A stretch of 64,000 nt of DNA, taken from Nonomuraea sp. SYSU D8015 (GTDB lineage: Bacteria > Actinomycetota > Actinomycetes > Streptosporangiales > Streptosporangiaceae). The stretch is from NCBI RefSeq assembly GCF_008065375.1, contig NZ_VJYI01000006.1, forward strand, positions 496,001 through 560,000. Reading direction: 5' to 3'. A program made the position numbers and the translations under genes. Positions 1 through 8,476 of this stretch are shown in pieces. The notes below the pieces were generated by a model. It was given only the letters and a program-made list of their open reading frames with translations, did not search any database and was not told the origin of the DNA. Numbering within the stretch: the first letter of the stretch is position 1; each line of letters begins with the position of its first letter.

Positions 1-112
1 CACGGGACGCTCCCTCGCCAACCTGCTCGACCCGGCCCGCCGCCCCGCCGCCGCCCGCCACGGCCGGTCGATGGACGTGGGGGAGACGGTGGCCGCGGTC
101 TGGCACACCTGA
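1..112 (+). CDS. C-terminal end of an unidentified protein (partial)
   Basis: An open frame enters from the left edge and stops with TGA at 110-112. The 36 visible residues end in GETVAAVWHT and contain a basic, Ala/Pro-rich stretch. No family can be assigned from this tail. It converges on the LacI-type regulator whose stop lies about 30 bp further on. Codon use with G/C at third positions matches its neighbours, so it is probably the real end of a gene that begins outside the window. Confidence 0.45.
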   Translation, partial: TGRSLANLLDPARRPAAARHGRSMDVGETVAAVWHT

Positions 113-142
113 CACTCCCACAGGCCCGTCCGCCCTCGCGCG

Positions 143-1198
143 CTAGCCTGCTGGTGGGGGTGGGGCGGTGGAGGAGCGGACGATCAGCTCGTGGGGGAAC
201 AGCAGCCGCTCCGGCTCGGCCGCGCCCCCCGACAGCAGCAGCCGCCCCGCCGTCTCCCCGATCTCCTGCTTGGCCTGCCGGATCGTCGTCAGCCCCGCCT
301 CCTCTGCGGCGCTGTCGGAGAACCCCACCACCGACAGCTCGCCCGGCACCTCCAGCCCCAGATCGGCGGCCGCGTCGAGAACGCCCAGCGCGAGCACGTC
401 GGTGTTGGTCAGGATCGCCGTGGGCCGCGGATCGCGCCCGAGCAACGCGTGCCCCGCCTTCCTGCCGGCCTCCCGCGAGTTGCGGGCGACCTCGTAGAAC
501 GGTACGTCACCCCAGTCGAGACCGGCCTCCACGCAGGCGTTCTGGTAGCCCTCGCGCCGCCGCCGCATGGCCTCGAACGCCGCGCTCCCCTGCCGCTCCC
601 GATCGGCCCATCCGGTGTAGCCGTCGTCGTGGAGCCCCACCATGGCCACCCCGATCCGCCGGTGCCCGAGCTCCAGCACGTGACGGGCGGCCGCCGCCCC
701 CGCCGCGGGCTCGTCGATGCCGACGAACGGATGGCCGGGCACGTACGGCTCGTCCACGATCACCACCGGCAGCTTCCTGGCCAGCACCTCCGCCAGCGCC
801 GGATGCCCGTCGGGCAGCGACACCACGCAGAACGCGTCGACCACCGCGTCGCGCACGGTCTCGCTGCGCCGGTCGCCGTGCGGCAGCGGCAAGATGAGCA
901 GCCCCACCCCGGCGTCCTCGGCGGCCGTGGCGATCCCCTGGAAGAACCCGATCGCGTAGGGGTCGGCGAACGCGTACGCCAGCGTCTCGCTGAAGATCAG
1001 CCCGAGCGCCCCCGCCCGCCCCAGCCGCAGCGACCGGGCCGTCGGGTTGGGCCCCGCGTAGCCGAGCTCGTCGGCCACCTCCAGGATCCGCCGCCGCAGC
1101 CCTTCACTCAGCTGGTCGGGGCGGGAGAAGGCGTAGGACACGGTGGCCCGGGACACGCCGAGCCGGTCGGCGATCGTCTGGAGTGTGACCTTGGCCAT
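143..1198 (-). CDS. LacI-family transcriptional regulator
   Basis: A 351-aa protein, the usual LacI/GalR length. Residues 3-48 form the N-terminal helix-turn-helix with the typical pattern TLQTIADRLGVSRATVSYAF, followed by a hinge helix around residues 50-60. From about residue 62 to 340 it is a periplasmic-binding-protein-like effector domain (GALGLIFSE, VVIVDEP, LTTIRQ). Such proteins usually repress sugar uptake or hydrolase genes and release DNA on sugar binding; the effector cannot be read here. It starts with ATG at 1196-1198 and is transcribed away from the inverted repeat at 1235-1262. The regulated genes are probably outside the window or beyond that repeat. Confidence 0.93.
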   Translation of the reverse strand: MAKVTLQTIADRLGVSRATVSYAFSRPDQLSEGLRRRILEVADELGYAGPNPTARSLRLGRAGALGLIFSETLAYAFADPYAIGFFQGIATAAEDAGVGLLILPLPHGDRRSETVRDAVVDAFCVVSLPDGHPALAEVLARKLPVVIVDEPYVPGHPFVGIDEPAAGAAAARHVLELGHRRIGVAMVGLHDDGYTGWADRERQGSAAFEAMRRRREGYQNACVEAGLDWGDVPFYEVARNSREAGRKAGHALLGRDPRPTAILTNTDVLALGVLDAAADLGLEVPGELSVVGFSDSAAEEAGLTTIRQAKQEIGETAGRLLLSGGAAEPERLLFPHELIVRSSTAPPPPAG

Positions 1199-1234
1199 CG
1201 TTCAACCGTATCGAAAGAGCTTGCCAGACGGTTC

Positions 1235-1262
1235 TTAATCAATTAAGGTCTTAATTGATTAA
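1235..1262. promoter_or_regulatory. Perfect 28-bp inverted repeat, probable operator
   Basis: Arms TTAATCAATTAAG (1235-1247) and CTTAATTGATTAA (1250-1262) are exact reverse complements around a GT spacer. Each 12-bp core is itself almost palindromic, so the site could seat two regulator dimers. It is strikingly AT-rich for this genome, lies 36 bp upstream of the lacI-type gene and ends directly at the AAGGAGG ribosome-binding site of the ORF at 1272. TTAAT..ATTAA palindromes are common for MarR-type regulators, whereas LacI operators usually have a central CG. The binding protein is therefore open. Confidence 0.75.
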
Positions 1263-1271
1263 GGAGGAGAT

Positions 1272-1451
1272 ATGGACGCCATGCACGTGCTCGCGCACCA
1301 GACCGCGATGGGATACCGGGAGTCGCTGGGCGAGGCGCTGCCGGACGCGCCGCGCAGGCCGCACCGGCCCAGGGCCGGGGTCCGGGTGCGGATGGCTCAC
1401 TCGCTCAGGTGGACGGCGGACCGCCTGGATCCGGCGTGCCGCACGGCGTGA
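1272..1451 (+). CDS. Small 59-aa protein of unknown function
   Basis: ATG at 1272 follows a near-ideal Shine-Dalgarno AAGGAGGAG (1261-1269). The product begins MDAMHVLAHQTAMGYRESLG and becomes Arg/Pro-rich, with no signal peptide or membrane segment. I recognise no domain. The ribosome-binding site and the perfect palindrome directly upstream are the best evidence that it is expressed. It could also be the surviving 5' end of a longer gene, since the frame ends in a basic, low-complexity tail. Confidence 0.5.
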   Translation: MDAMHVLAHQTAMGYRESLGEALPDAPRRPHRPRAGVRVRMAHSLRWTADRLDPACRTA

Positions 1452-1494
1452 TGCTGCAAAATGTGACGGATCGGACGCTGCCGGGGGAGGTCCC

Positions 1495-1659
1495 GTGAGC
1501 CGGTCAGGCTGCCGCCCCGGCCTCACCGGCACAGTGATCTCGGGACCGCTCGAGGGCGAGCGCGTCCGGGGCGGCATCGTGCCCGCCTCGTGGCTGCTCA
1601 TATGCGCCGCCCGGGGCATGGGCCACCTGGCCGGCGCGGGACGCATCACATGCGGCTGA
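1495..1659 (+). CDS. Possible 54-aa ORF (GTG start)
   Basis: A GTG at 1495 preceded by GGGGGAGG (1483-1490) opens a 54-codon frame ending TGA at 1657-1659. The product is Gly/Arg-rich with a short hydrophobic centre (VPASWLLICAA) and three cysteines. No family is recognised. It lies between the 59-aa ORF and the convergent carboxypeptidase gene. Codon bias is only weakly protein-like, so this is tentative; the stretch could be the decayed 3' part of a gene. Confidence 0.25.
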   Translation: MSRSGCRPGLTGTVISGPLEGERVRGGIVPASWLLICAARGMGHLAGAGRITCG

Positions 1660-1666
1660 CCGGGCG

Positions 1667-2515
1667 TCAGCCGCTCGCGATCTGCTCGCCGGCGTAGTCG
1701 AGAAGCTGTTCGGCCGTGGAGAAGCGGCGTTCGTTGGCGTCGCCGAGCAGGACGCCCACCACTTGCCTGCCGCTCCGCTCGCCGGCGAACAGCAGGCAGT
1801 ACTTGGCCGCGTTCGTGTAGCCGGTCTTCACGCCCAGCACGCCGTCCGTCCGCGACAGCAGCTTGTTCGAGTTCCGCCAGGTGTGCGCCCTGTGCAGGGC
1901 GGTCTTGGCGACCTTGTGCTCCTTCGTCCCGACCACGGTCCTGAACGTGCTGCTCGCCAGCGCCCGCTGCGCCAGCTTGGCCTGGTCCACGGCCGTCGAA
2001 TAGCCGCCGTTGCCCGGGGTGGGCATGCCGTCCGCGTTCGTGTAGCGGGTGTCGGTCAGGCCGAGGGCGCGGGCGGTGCTGTTCATCTTGGCGACGAAGG
2101 CCGTCTTGCCGGGGCCGTACTGGCGGGCCAGGGCGTTGGCCGCGTCCGCCCCAGAGGGCAGCATGAGGCCGTAAAGGAGGTCCCTGACCGTGAGGCGCTC
2201 GCCCTTCTTCAGCCCGGCCGTGGCGGCGCCGCCATGGGCGGCGTACTTGACGTCCGTCGCGGTGATCGTGATCGTGTCGCTCAGCCGGGCCTCGCGCAGC
2301 ACGACGTACGCGGTCATGACCTTGACGAGGCTGGCCACCGGCACCCGCCGCGTCTCACTCTTGCCGAAGTGGACCGTTCCCTCCGAGTCGACGACGTACG
2401 CGGACGAGGCCTTCACCGTGGGCGGATCGGCCTCGGCGGCTGCCGGCGACGAGATCCCCACAACCACGGCGAGTACGGCAGAACTGATCAATCCCGCAAT
2501 ACGCATGGCAAACAT
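1667..2515 (-). CDS. D-alanyl-D-alanine carboxypeptidase (S11, low-molecular-weight PBP)
   Basis: A 282-aa exported serine peptidase that trims the terminal D-Ala of peptidoglycan stem peptides. An N-terminal signal sequence (about residues 4-27, ending SPAAAEA) is followed by the acyl-serine motif SLVK at 62-65, the second motif SGA at 121-123, and KTG in GVKTGYT near residue 230. The second motif is S-G-A rather than S-x-N; Streptomyces K15-type enzymes are similar with SGC. There is no obvious C-terminal amphipathic anchor, so it may be released. ATG at 2515 or the in-frame ATG nine bases on (MRIAG) are both possible starts. Confidence 0.93.
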   Translation of the reverse strand: MFAMRIAGLISSAVLAVVVGISSPAAAEADPPTVKASSAYVVDSEGTVHFGKSETRRVPVASLVKVMTAYVVLREARLSDTITITATDVKYAAHGGAATAGLKKGERLTVRDLLYGLMLPSGADAANALARQYGPGKTAFVAKMNSTARALGLTDTRYTNADGMPTPGNGGYSTAVDQAKLAQRALASSTFRTVVGTKEHKVAKTALHRAHTWRNSNKLLSRTDGVLGVKTGYTNAAKYCLLFAGERSGRQVVGVLLGDANERRFSTAEQLLDYAGEQIASG

Positions 2516-2579
2516 GGTGGCAGGAGATCAAGGGTTTGTTTGCCGAGTAGCGCCATAAAGCCGCATCTGCTGGGGGTAA

Positions 2580-2777
2580 ATGAATGCCATGGCGGGCAGG
2601 TTCATCATCAGTGAGGACGGGCAGGGCGGCTTCCGCTTCGCGCTCGTGGCGAACAACGGGCAGACGCTGGCGGTCGGAGAGGGCTATCCGACCAAGATGG
2701 CCTGCGTGAACGGCATCGAGACCGTGCGCAGGAACGCTCCGGAGGCCGTCATCGAAGACCGGAGCGATCTCAGCTGA
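2580..2777 (+). CDS. DUF1508 (YegP-like) protein
   Basis: A 65-aa protein that fits one DUF1508 repeat: AGRFIISEDGQGGFRFALVA, then NGQTLAVGEGY, a KMACVNGIETVRRNAP block and a short acidic tail. The fold is a small alpha/beta domain present once or twice in many bacteria; its biochemical role is unknown. The start is ATG at 2580 behind GGGGG (2573-2577); the ATG three codons on is an alternative. The gene overlaps the convergent DedA-like gene by 8 bp at the stop codons. Confidence 0.85.
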   Translation: MNAMAGRFIISEDGQGGFRFALVANNGQTLAVGEGYPTKMACVNGIETVRRNAPEAVIEDRSDLS

Positions 2778-3270
2778 CCAGGGCCTTCTCATCCGGCGCG
2801 GAGCGGCGCCGCCTCCTGCGTCGCACCGCGAGCCAGGCCCCGCCGCCGACGACCAACACGGCGACGGCCGCCGCCGCGGCGGGCGAGCGCACGGCCAGTT
2901 GCAGCCAGCCCCACAGTCCGAACCACCACAAGGGCGCCCAGGTGAGGCAGCCCAGCGCGCTGGCCACCACGTACCAGGGATAGGAGACCCGCAGCGCGCC
3001 GGCCACCCACGGCAGCGTGTGCCGGAGCATGGGCACCCAGAAGCACCCGTAGACGGCCAGTGCGCCCCACTTCTCGACGACCCGCTCGACGGCCGCGATC
3101 CGCTCGCGGCCCACCTTGACGCCGATGCGCGACTCGTAGAGCTTCTCGCCCAGCTTGCGGCCGACCCAGTAGTAGACCTGGAACGCGCCGAACAGGGCGA
3201 GGATCAGGATCGCGCCCACCAGCCAGTAGGGCAGGCCGAGCCAGAACGGCCTCGTGGGGTCATCGATCAT
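2770..3270 (-). CDS. Small DedA/VTT-like integral membrane protein
   Basis: A 166-aa membrane protein. One transmembrane helix lies at about residues 14-34 (LVGAILILALFGAFQVYYW). It is followed by a basic loop GRKLGEKL, an amphipathic stretch with ER..AVERVVEKWG, and the segment FWVPMLRHTLPWVAGALR. That segment resembles the re-entrant-loop region of DedA (SNARE-associated, VTT) proteins. Two more helices and a polybasic C-terminus (RRRRRRR) follow. DedA proteins are linked to lipid flipping and membrane homeostasis. This one is shorter than usual (about 200 aa). It is transcribed from the intergenic region carrying the iron-box match, about 20 bp upstream of its start. Confidence 0.72.
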   Translation of the reverse strand: MIDDPTRPFWLGLPYWLVGAILILALFGAFQVYYWVGRKLGEKLYESRIGVKVGRERIAAVERVVEKWGALAVYGCFWVPMLRHTLPWVAGALRVSYPWYVVASALGCLTWAPLWWFGLWGWLQLAVRSPAAAAAVAVLVVGGGAWLAVRRRRRRRSAPDEKALVS

Positions 3271-3292
3271 CGAGCCCGCCCTCCGGAAGTCA

Positions 3293-3311
3293 TTAGGTCA
3301 GCCTTACCTTA
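3293..3311. promoter_or_regulatory. Iron-box match (IdeR/DmdR1-type operator)
   Basis: TTAGGTCAGCCTTACCTTA matches the actinobacterial iron-box consensus TTAGGTTAGGCTAACCTAA at 15 of 19 positions and keeps the dyad TTAGGT/ACCTTA. It lies 23 bp upstream of the DedA-like gene start and about 120 bp upstream of the secreted protein at 3434. Iron-loaded DtxR-family repressors bind such sites. The direction of control cannot be told from sequence. Confidence 0.65.
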
Positions 3312-3433
3312 TTTAAGGTGCAAGCAATTGTCACGCCCGCTTGCAAGCGCCTCGTCAAAGGGTGCAACCCACCGACAACCGACACTCAACCACCCCGCTC
3401 CACTCTAAGGGTGAGCAAAAAGGGGTGTTGACG

Positions 3434-3940
3434 ATGTCGACGACGAGAAGCGCAGCGGTCCTGGCCAGTGGCACCGCGAACGCGGCCAAGCTCTTCGTGG
3501 CCGCACTCGCGTTCACCAGCGCGTACGTCGGCTTCTCCGCCTACAGTAACGCCAGCTCCGCCACCGAGCCCACGCGGACCGTCACCCTGTCGGCCCAGGA
3601 GGTGCCCATCACCGAGGAGATGGCCGCCCCCGCCGAGGCCGGCAGGATCGCCGTGAGCGCCCTGGCCGGGTCGGGGTGCGCCACGTCGTACGTCGCCCGG
3701 ACCGTGGTGGTCAACACCGACCCCGCCCAGGGTGTGCACTACAGCTGGCGGCTGGCCCGCTGGAGCCCTGCCGACAATTCCTGGCGCACGTATCTGGTGA
3801 AGCACGAGGGCTTCGCCGGCGCCACCAGGACCGTCGAGTGGCGGCCGGTGATCTCGCGCAACCCCGGGTGGTACCGCGTCGAGCTGGCCGTCGGCGGCAC
3901 CGGGACGGTCAAGAGCGACCGGCTCCAGGTCAGCTGCTGA
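3434..3940 (+). CDS. Exported or membrane-anchored protein of unknown function
   Basis: A 168-aa protein. ATG at 3434 follows AGGGG (3421-3425). A hydrophobic segment at about residues 18-35 (AAKLFVAALAFTSAYVGFSA) reads as a signal anchor without an obvious cleavage site. The remainder looks like one beta-sandwich domain (VARTVVVNTD, YSWRLARWS, TRTVEWRPVI, YRVELAVGG) with a cysteine near its start and one as the last residue, probably a disulphide. No family is recognised. The gene converges on and overlaps by 11 bp the large BTAD regulator. An iron-box match lies upstream. Confidence 0.7.
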   Translation: MSTTRSAAVLASGTANAAKLFVAALAFTSAYVGFSAYSNASSATEPTRTVTLSAQEVPITEEMAAPAEAGRIAVSALAGSGCATSYVARTVVVNTDPAQGVHYSWRLARWSPADNSWRTYLVKHEGFAGATRTVEWRPVISRNPGWYRVELAVGGTGTVKSDRLQVSC

Positions 3941-6900
3941 CCGACCGCTGCGCCGCCTCCACCCAGCGCGGCACGCCCACCCGCTCGGCCACCTCCAGAG
4001 CCTTGTTGTAGTGGTCGCGCGCGGCGTCCGGCTGCCCCAGGCGGATGGCGAGGTCACCGAGTGTCAGCGCCACCGGCCACAGCGCCACCACGCCGGTGCC
4101 GGCGCCCGCCACCCGGTCGGCGAACGGCTTGAGCTTGTCGTAGCAGTCGACCATCCGCTCCCGGTCGTCCAGCAGCATGCCGGCCAGCGCCCGCCAGGTC
4201 ATCGCCAGCTCGTACAGGAAGTCGGGGCGCACCGGCGGACGCGTGGCGGCCACGGCCTTGGCGTCGTTGATGTGCCCGGCCGAGGCCAGGGCCAGCGCGT
4301 AGGCGTCGAGCGTCCACTTGGCGCCCTGCTGGTGCTTCGCGGCCAGCAGGTCGACCGTCTCCGCCGCCCGGCCGTCGACCAGGTGCAGGCAGAACGTCGT
4401 GATCAGCGGGAGGTCCTGGCGGCCCTCCAGCATGCCCGCCCGCTCGGTCATCCTGGCCGCCTCCCGGTAGGCCCGCTCGGCGCCCGCGTAGTCACCGGCG
4501 ATCATGAGCCGCATGCCGCCGTACCAGACCACGACCGCGGCCGGGGCCGACAGGTCGTACTGCTTGGCCAGCTGGTCGGCAGCCGCCGCGTGCTCGTCGG
4601 CCACCGCGAAGTCGCCCCTGGCCGCCGCGCACTCCAGCAGCACCAGGTGCGCCAGCGCCTGCGTGGCCATCTGCCCCGAGCGCTGGGCCACCTCCAGCAG
4701 CTCCCTGCCGATGCTCTCGCGCGTGTCCACGGCCGGGATGTCGTACGACTGCCGCAGCCGCCCGCTCAGCGCCGCGGCGATCAGCGCCGGGTCGCCGCTC
4801 TGCCGAGCCAGCTCCAGCGCCTCCAGGGACGCCTGCCGCCCGCGCTCGGGCGAGGAGGAGCCCTCCAGCTCCAGGGCGAGCGTCGTCAGCAGGCTGGCCC
4901 GCAGGCGCTGCTCGCCCGCGGGCAGCTCCATGAGCGCCTTCTCGGTGACGTCGACGATCTCCCACGCGGTGCGGGTGAAGTCGCGGGCCATGCCCTTGTG
5001 CGGCACGGCCAGCGAGGCCGCCACCTTCGCGGTGATCTCCAGGTCGCCCAGGGGCAGCGCGGCGTCCATGGCCTGACGCCGCAGCAGCCTGGCTGCGTGC
5101 ATGTCGCCGCACAACGCCAGCGCCCTGATCTGGCGCAGCATGAGCCGCAGCCGCTCCTTGGCACGCTCGGGCTGCTCGCCCTGCTCGTCGCTGCGGGAGC
5201 GGTCGAAGGCCGCGATGGCCTGCTCCCACAGCGTGGCCGCCTCGCGGTGGGCGAAGCGCCGCTCGGCCTGCTCGGCGGCCAGGCCCGCGTAGTGGACGGC
5301 CTTCTCGGCCGTGTCGGCGAGGAAGTAGTGGTGCGCCAGGGCCGCCACGTCAGACGGCGTGTGCTGCTCGATGACCCTCGCCACTTCCAGGTGCAGCCTG
5401 GTGCGGCGCAGCCGGGAGGCGTCGGAGTAGATCGTGTCGCGCACCAGGTCGTGGTCGAACCTGAGCAGCCCGGGACCGGGCTCGGTCACCAGCCCGGCCA
5501 GCAGCGCCGCCTCGACGGCCTCGATCACCGCGTCCTCGTTGTTCTTCGTCGCCGCGATCAGCACGTCGAGGTCGACGTCGCGGCCGATCACGGCGGCCTG
5601 CAGCAGGATCTGCTGCGCGCCCGATGGCAGCCGCGAGATGCGCCGCCGCAGCACGTCGCGGACGCCGGACGGCACCTGGGAGAGCACCTCGGTGGCGCTG
5701 GCCCGGTCGGCCGCGCCCTCGGAGTCGAGCAGGCGCACGGTCTCGCGGACGAAGAACGGGTTGCCGCCGGTGCGCTCGACGATCGACTCGACCGCGTCCT
5801 CGTCGATCTCGCGTACGCACGTCGCCCTGACCAGCTCGGCCACGGCCTTCGGGTCGAGCCCCGACAGGCCCACGCGGACCGGGCCCAGCCGGGCCAGCGC
5901 GGCCAGCACGTCGGACTGGCGGTCGTCGAGCTCGCTCTCCCTGCACGTCACCACGAGCAGCACCCGGCTGGTCGCCAGCAGGCTCGGCAGCGCACGGAGT
6001 AAGGCGAGCGTCTGGTCGTCGGCCCAGTGAAGGTCTTCCAGCGTCAGCAGCACCGGCGCCCGCCGTGCGACCCCGGCCAGGTAGCCGCCGACCGCGCGGT
6101 GCAGCCGGAACCCGCCGGAGACCTCGTCCTCGTCGGGGTCGGGCGCGGCGTCGTCGAGCAGCGGTGCGAGTAACTGGGCGTATTCGCCCGCACCGGTCAT
6201 GCCGACGAGCGTGCGCAGGATCTCCACCCACGCCCACCCCGGCGGGGTGGCGCTGGAGTCGGGGCAGGCGCCGGAGGCGGTGATCCAGCCGTCGCCGGCC
6301 AGCTGGCCCTCCAGTCGGCGCAGCAGCGTGGTCTTGCCCGCGCCCGCGACCCCGGTCACGATCGCGACCTGGAACCTGCCCGTGCGCGAGGCCGCCGTGG
6401 TCAGCCTGGCCAGCTCGGCGTCGCGGCCGACGAACGGCTCGGGCTCCAGCGGCGGCGGCTCGACGGCCGCGGTCGGCCTGGGCGGCCAGGTGTCGGTGGC
6501 CGGCGCCGGCCGGGCGGGCCGCGCCGGGACGGCGAGGTCGAGCTCGGGGGACTGGGCCAGGATGTCGGACTCCAGCTTGCGCAGCGCCGGGCCCGGGTCG
6601 ATGCCGAGCTCGTCGGCCAGGATGTTCCTGGCCCTGCGCAGCGCGCCCAGCGCGTCGCCCTGCCGGCCGCAGCGGTAGAGCCCCAGCGCCAGCAGCCGCC
6701 AGCCCTCCTCGCGGAGGGGGTGCTCGGTGGTGTGCGCCTCGAGGTCGGGCACGGTCTCGGCGTGCAGCCCCAGCCGCAGCCTGGTGTCGGCGTGCCGCTC
6801 GCGCGCCACCAGGCGCAGCTCGGTCAGCCGGTTGACCTCGGCCTCGGCCCACTGCTGGTCGGCGAAGTCGGAGTAGGGGGTGCCGCGCCAGAGGTCGAGC

Positions 6901-7301
6901 GCCTTCTCCAGGCGGCTGCGGGCCGACTGCGGGTCGCCCTCCTCCAGGTGCTCGCCGGCCGCGCGGACGAGCTGCTCGAACCTGAGCGCGTCGACCTGGT
7001 CGGAGGCCACCCGCAGCGCGTAGCCGGAGGCGACCGTCACCAGCAGGCGGTTGGGGCCGCCGCGCGGGCGGCCGGGCTCCAGCACCCTGCGCAGGCGGGA
7101 GATGTAGACCTGCAGACCCGACTGCGCGCCCTTGGCCGCGTCGTCGGTCCACAAATCGTAAAGAAGTGTGTCAACCGGCACGACCTGACCCCTGGCCACG
7201 AGGAGTCGGGCGAGGACGGCCCGCTGCCGCAACCCGCCGAGGTCGAGTTCGTCGTCTTGTTCGTACGCCTCGACTGGCCCCAGAACTCGGAACGCCACCA
7301 T
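3930..7301 (-). CDS. AfsR/SARP-type BTAD transcriptional regulator with ATPase and TPR regions
   Basis: About 1,123 aa. Residues 1-90 form an OmpR-type winged helix (MVAFRVLGPVEAY..., LRQRAVLARLLV, VYISRLRRVLEP). A bacterial transcriptional activator domain of alpha helices extends to about 245. A Pro-rich linker leads to an AAA/STAND-type ATPase with Walker A GVAGAGKTT near residue 320 and a Walker-B-like LLTLEDLHWADD. The C-terminal 450 residues are TPR-like helical repeats rich in Ala and Leu. Such proteins activate secondary-metabolism or stress genes in response to a bound ligand or phosphorylation. ATG at 7301 is preferred over the in-frame GTG four codons earlier. No biosynthetic cluster is adjacent, so the target is unknown. 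Confidence 0.92.
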   Translation of the reverse strand: MVAFRVLGPVEAYEQDDELDLGGLRQRAVLARLLVARGQVVPVDTLLYDLWTDDAAKGAQSGLQVYISRLRRVLEPGRPRGGPNRLLVTVASGYALRVASDQVDALRFEQLVRAAGEHLEEGDPQSARSRLEKALDLWRGTPYSDFADQQWAEAEVNRLTELRLVARERHADTRLRLGLHAETVPDLEAHTTEHPLREEGWRLLALGLYRCGRQGDALGALRRARNILADELGIDPGPALRKLESDILAQSPELDLAVPARPARPAPATDTWPPRPTAAVEPPPLEPEPFVGRDAELARLTTAASRTGRFQVAIVTGVAGAGKTTLLRRLEGQLAGDGWITASGACPDSSATPPGWAWVEILRTLVGMTGAGEYAQLLAPLLDDAAPDPDEDEVSGGFRLHRAVGGYLAGVARRAPVLLTLEDLHWADDQTLALLRALPSLLATSRVLLVVTCRESELDDRQSDVLAALARLGPVRVGLSGLDPKAVAELVRATCVREIDEDAVESIVERTGGNPFFVRETVRLLDSEGAADRASATEVLSQVPSGVRDVLRRRISRLPSGAQQILLQAAVIGRDVDLDVLIAATKNNEDAVIEAVEAALLAGLVTEPGPGLLRFDHDLVRDTIYSDASRLRRTRLHLEVARVIEQHTPSDVAALAHHYFLADTAEKAVHYAGLAAEQAERRFAHREAATLWEQAIAAFDRSRSDEQGEQPERAKERLRLMLRQIRALALCGDMHAARLLRRQAMDAALPLGDLEITAKVAASLAVPHKGMARDFTRTAWEIVDVTEKALMELPAGEQRLRASLLTTLALELEGSSSPERGRQASLEALELARQSGDPALIAAALSGRLRQSYDIPAVDTRESIGRELLEVAQRSGQMATQALAHLVLLECAAARGDFAVADEHAAAADQLAKQYDLSAPAAVVVWYGGMRLMIAGDYAGAERAYREAARMTERAGMLEGRQDLPLITTFCLHLVDGRAAETVDLLAAKHQQGAKWTLDAYALALASAGHINDAKAVAATRPPVRPDFLYELAMTWRALAGMLLDDRERMVDCYDKLKPFADRVAGAGTGVVALWPVALTLGDLAIRLGQPDAARDHYNKALEVAERVGVPRWVEAAQRSVSS

Positions 7302-7364
7302 GTCAGCCGCCACGCTATGCGCGCCTACGAATGACGCACAAGGTCTTTGAGGGGTTTGGGATTG

Positions 7365-8426
7365 TCACTGGGGGGCCTTCGAGATCGCGGACGGGGACTG
7401 CGCGTCGGTGTTCCGGCCGTTGCGCCTGCGCAGCAGCGCCCAAGCGCCCAGAGCCAGGCCACCGAACGGGATCTCGATAGTGTAAGTCCAGAAGCCGAAA
7501 AGCAGTGCGGTGGCTATGGCCGGAGCCTCCGGAACGGCGAACGCGGTGATGAGCAGAGCCGCCACGCCGCTCTCCATGATCCCCGCCCCGCTGGGCGTGA
7601 TCACGGCGCTCGTGAGCACCCGCGACAGGGCGAAGACGGCGATCGACTGGGCCAGGCCCGGCCAGGCGCCGGTGGCGTGCATGCAGGCCGCCATGATCGC
7701 CCACTGGAAGCCCAGGAAGAAGATCATGCCGAGCGACAGCCCGGGCCATCGGGTCCTCACGACCCCCGCGGTGTCGGTGCGCAGTCGCTGGAACGCCTGC
7801 GAGGCGCCGATCCTCAGGCGCAGCAGCCGGGTGATGCCGTCGAGGACGCGGCCGAGCACGGTGGCGGCGCGGTCCCAGTAGAGCGCGACGGCCACGATCG
7901 CGCAGAGCACCAGGATCGAGATCGCGCCCGTCCAGCCCGCCTTGGCGACCGTCCCGTTGGGCGCCACGCCGGCCGACAGCAGCGCGATGATCCCGATGGC
8001 CGGCAGGACGAACCTGAACAACGTGTTCCAGATGCCGCTGACCAGCGTCATGACCACGATCGCCCGGTTGCCGAAGCCCCAGCCCCTGGCCATCGCGAAC
8101 GACAGCGCCACCCCCACCGCCCCGCCGAACGGCAGCAGGTTGCTCACCGCGCTGCCCGCCGCGTTGAGCGTCAGGCCCTGCAGGTTGTTGAGCCCGGGCA
8201 GCGAGTTGGTCAGCACGAACGTGTAGGCCAGCAGACTCATCAGCCACAGCGCGGTCATCAGGGCGACCTCGCCGAACCGCAGCGTGCCGAACACCGCGCC
8301 GATCTCGGCCCAGGAGACGGGCTTGCCGGTGAGGGTCCGCACGATCTGCGGCAGGTAGACCACGAGCAGCACGGCCAGCCCGAGCGACAGCACGGACAGG
8401 GCGATCTGCAGCCACTTGTTCTTCAT
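7365..8426 (-). CDS. Flippase-like integral membrane protein (YbhN/LPG synthase TM family)
   Basis: About 353 aa with eight or so predicted helices and the family segments LPGLNNLQGLTLNAAGSAVS and NLLPFGGAVG (family motif N-L-L-P-x-G-G). Others include PSGAGIMESGVAALL near the C-terminus. The family corresponds to the membrane half of lysylphosphatidylglycerol synthases and is thought to move lipid-linked substrates across the membrane. ATG at 8426 is chosen because longer starts would run into the upstream PIG-L gene; the 50-bp gap fits an operon. An in-frame GTG at 8462 with a GGA element is an alternative. Confidence 0.82.
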   Translation of the reverse strand: MKNKWLQIALSVLSLGLAVLLVVYLPQIVRTLTGKPVSWAEIGAVFGTLRFGEVALMTALWLMSLLAYTFVLTNSLPGLNNLQGLTLNAAGSAVSNLLPFGGAVGVALSFAMARGWGFGNRAIVVMTLVSGIWNTLFRFVLPAIGIIALLSAGVAPNGTVAKAGWTGAISILVLCAIVAVALYWDRAATVLGRVLDGITRLLRLRIGASQAFQRLRTDTAGVVRTRWPGLSLGMIFFLGFQWAIMAACMHATGAWPGLAQSIAVFALSRVLTSAVITPSGAGIMESGVAALLITAFAVPEAPAIATALLFGFWTYTIEIPFGGLALGAWALLRRRNGRNTDAQSPSAISKAPQ

Positions 8427-8476
8427 CGGTGTCCAGTCTGCCGGGTCGCGCCCGGTGGCCACTTCGTCCGGAGGTA

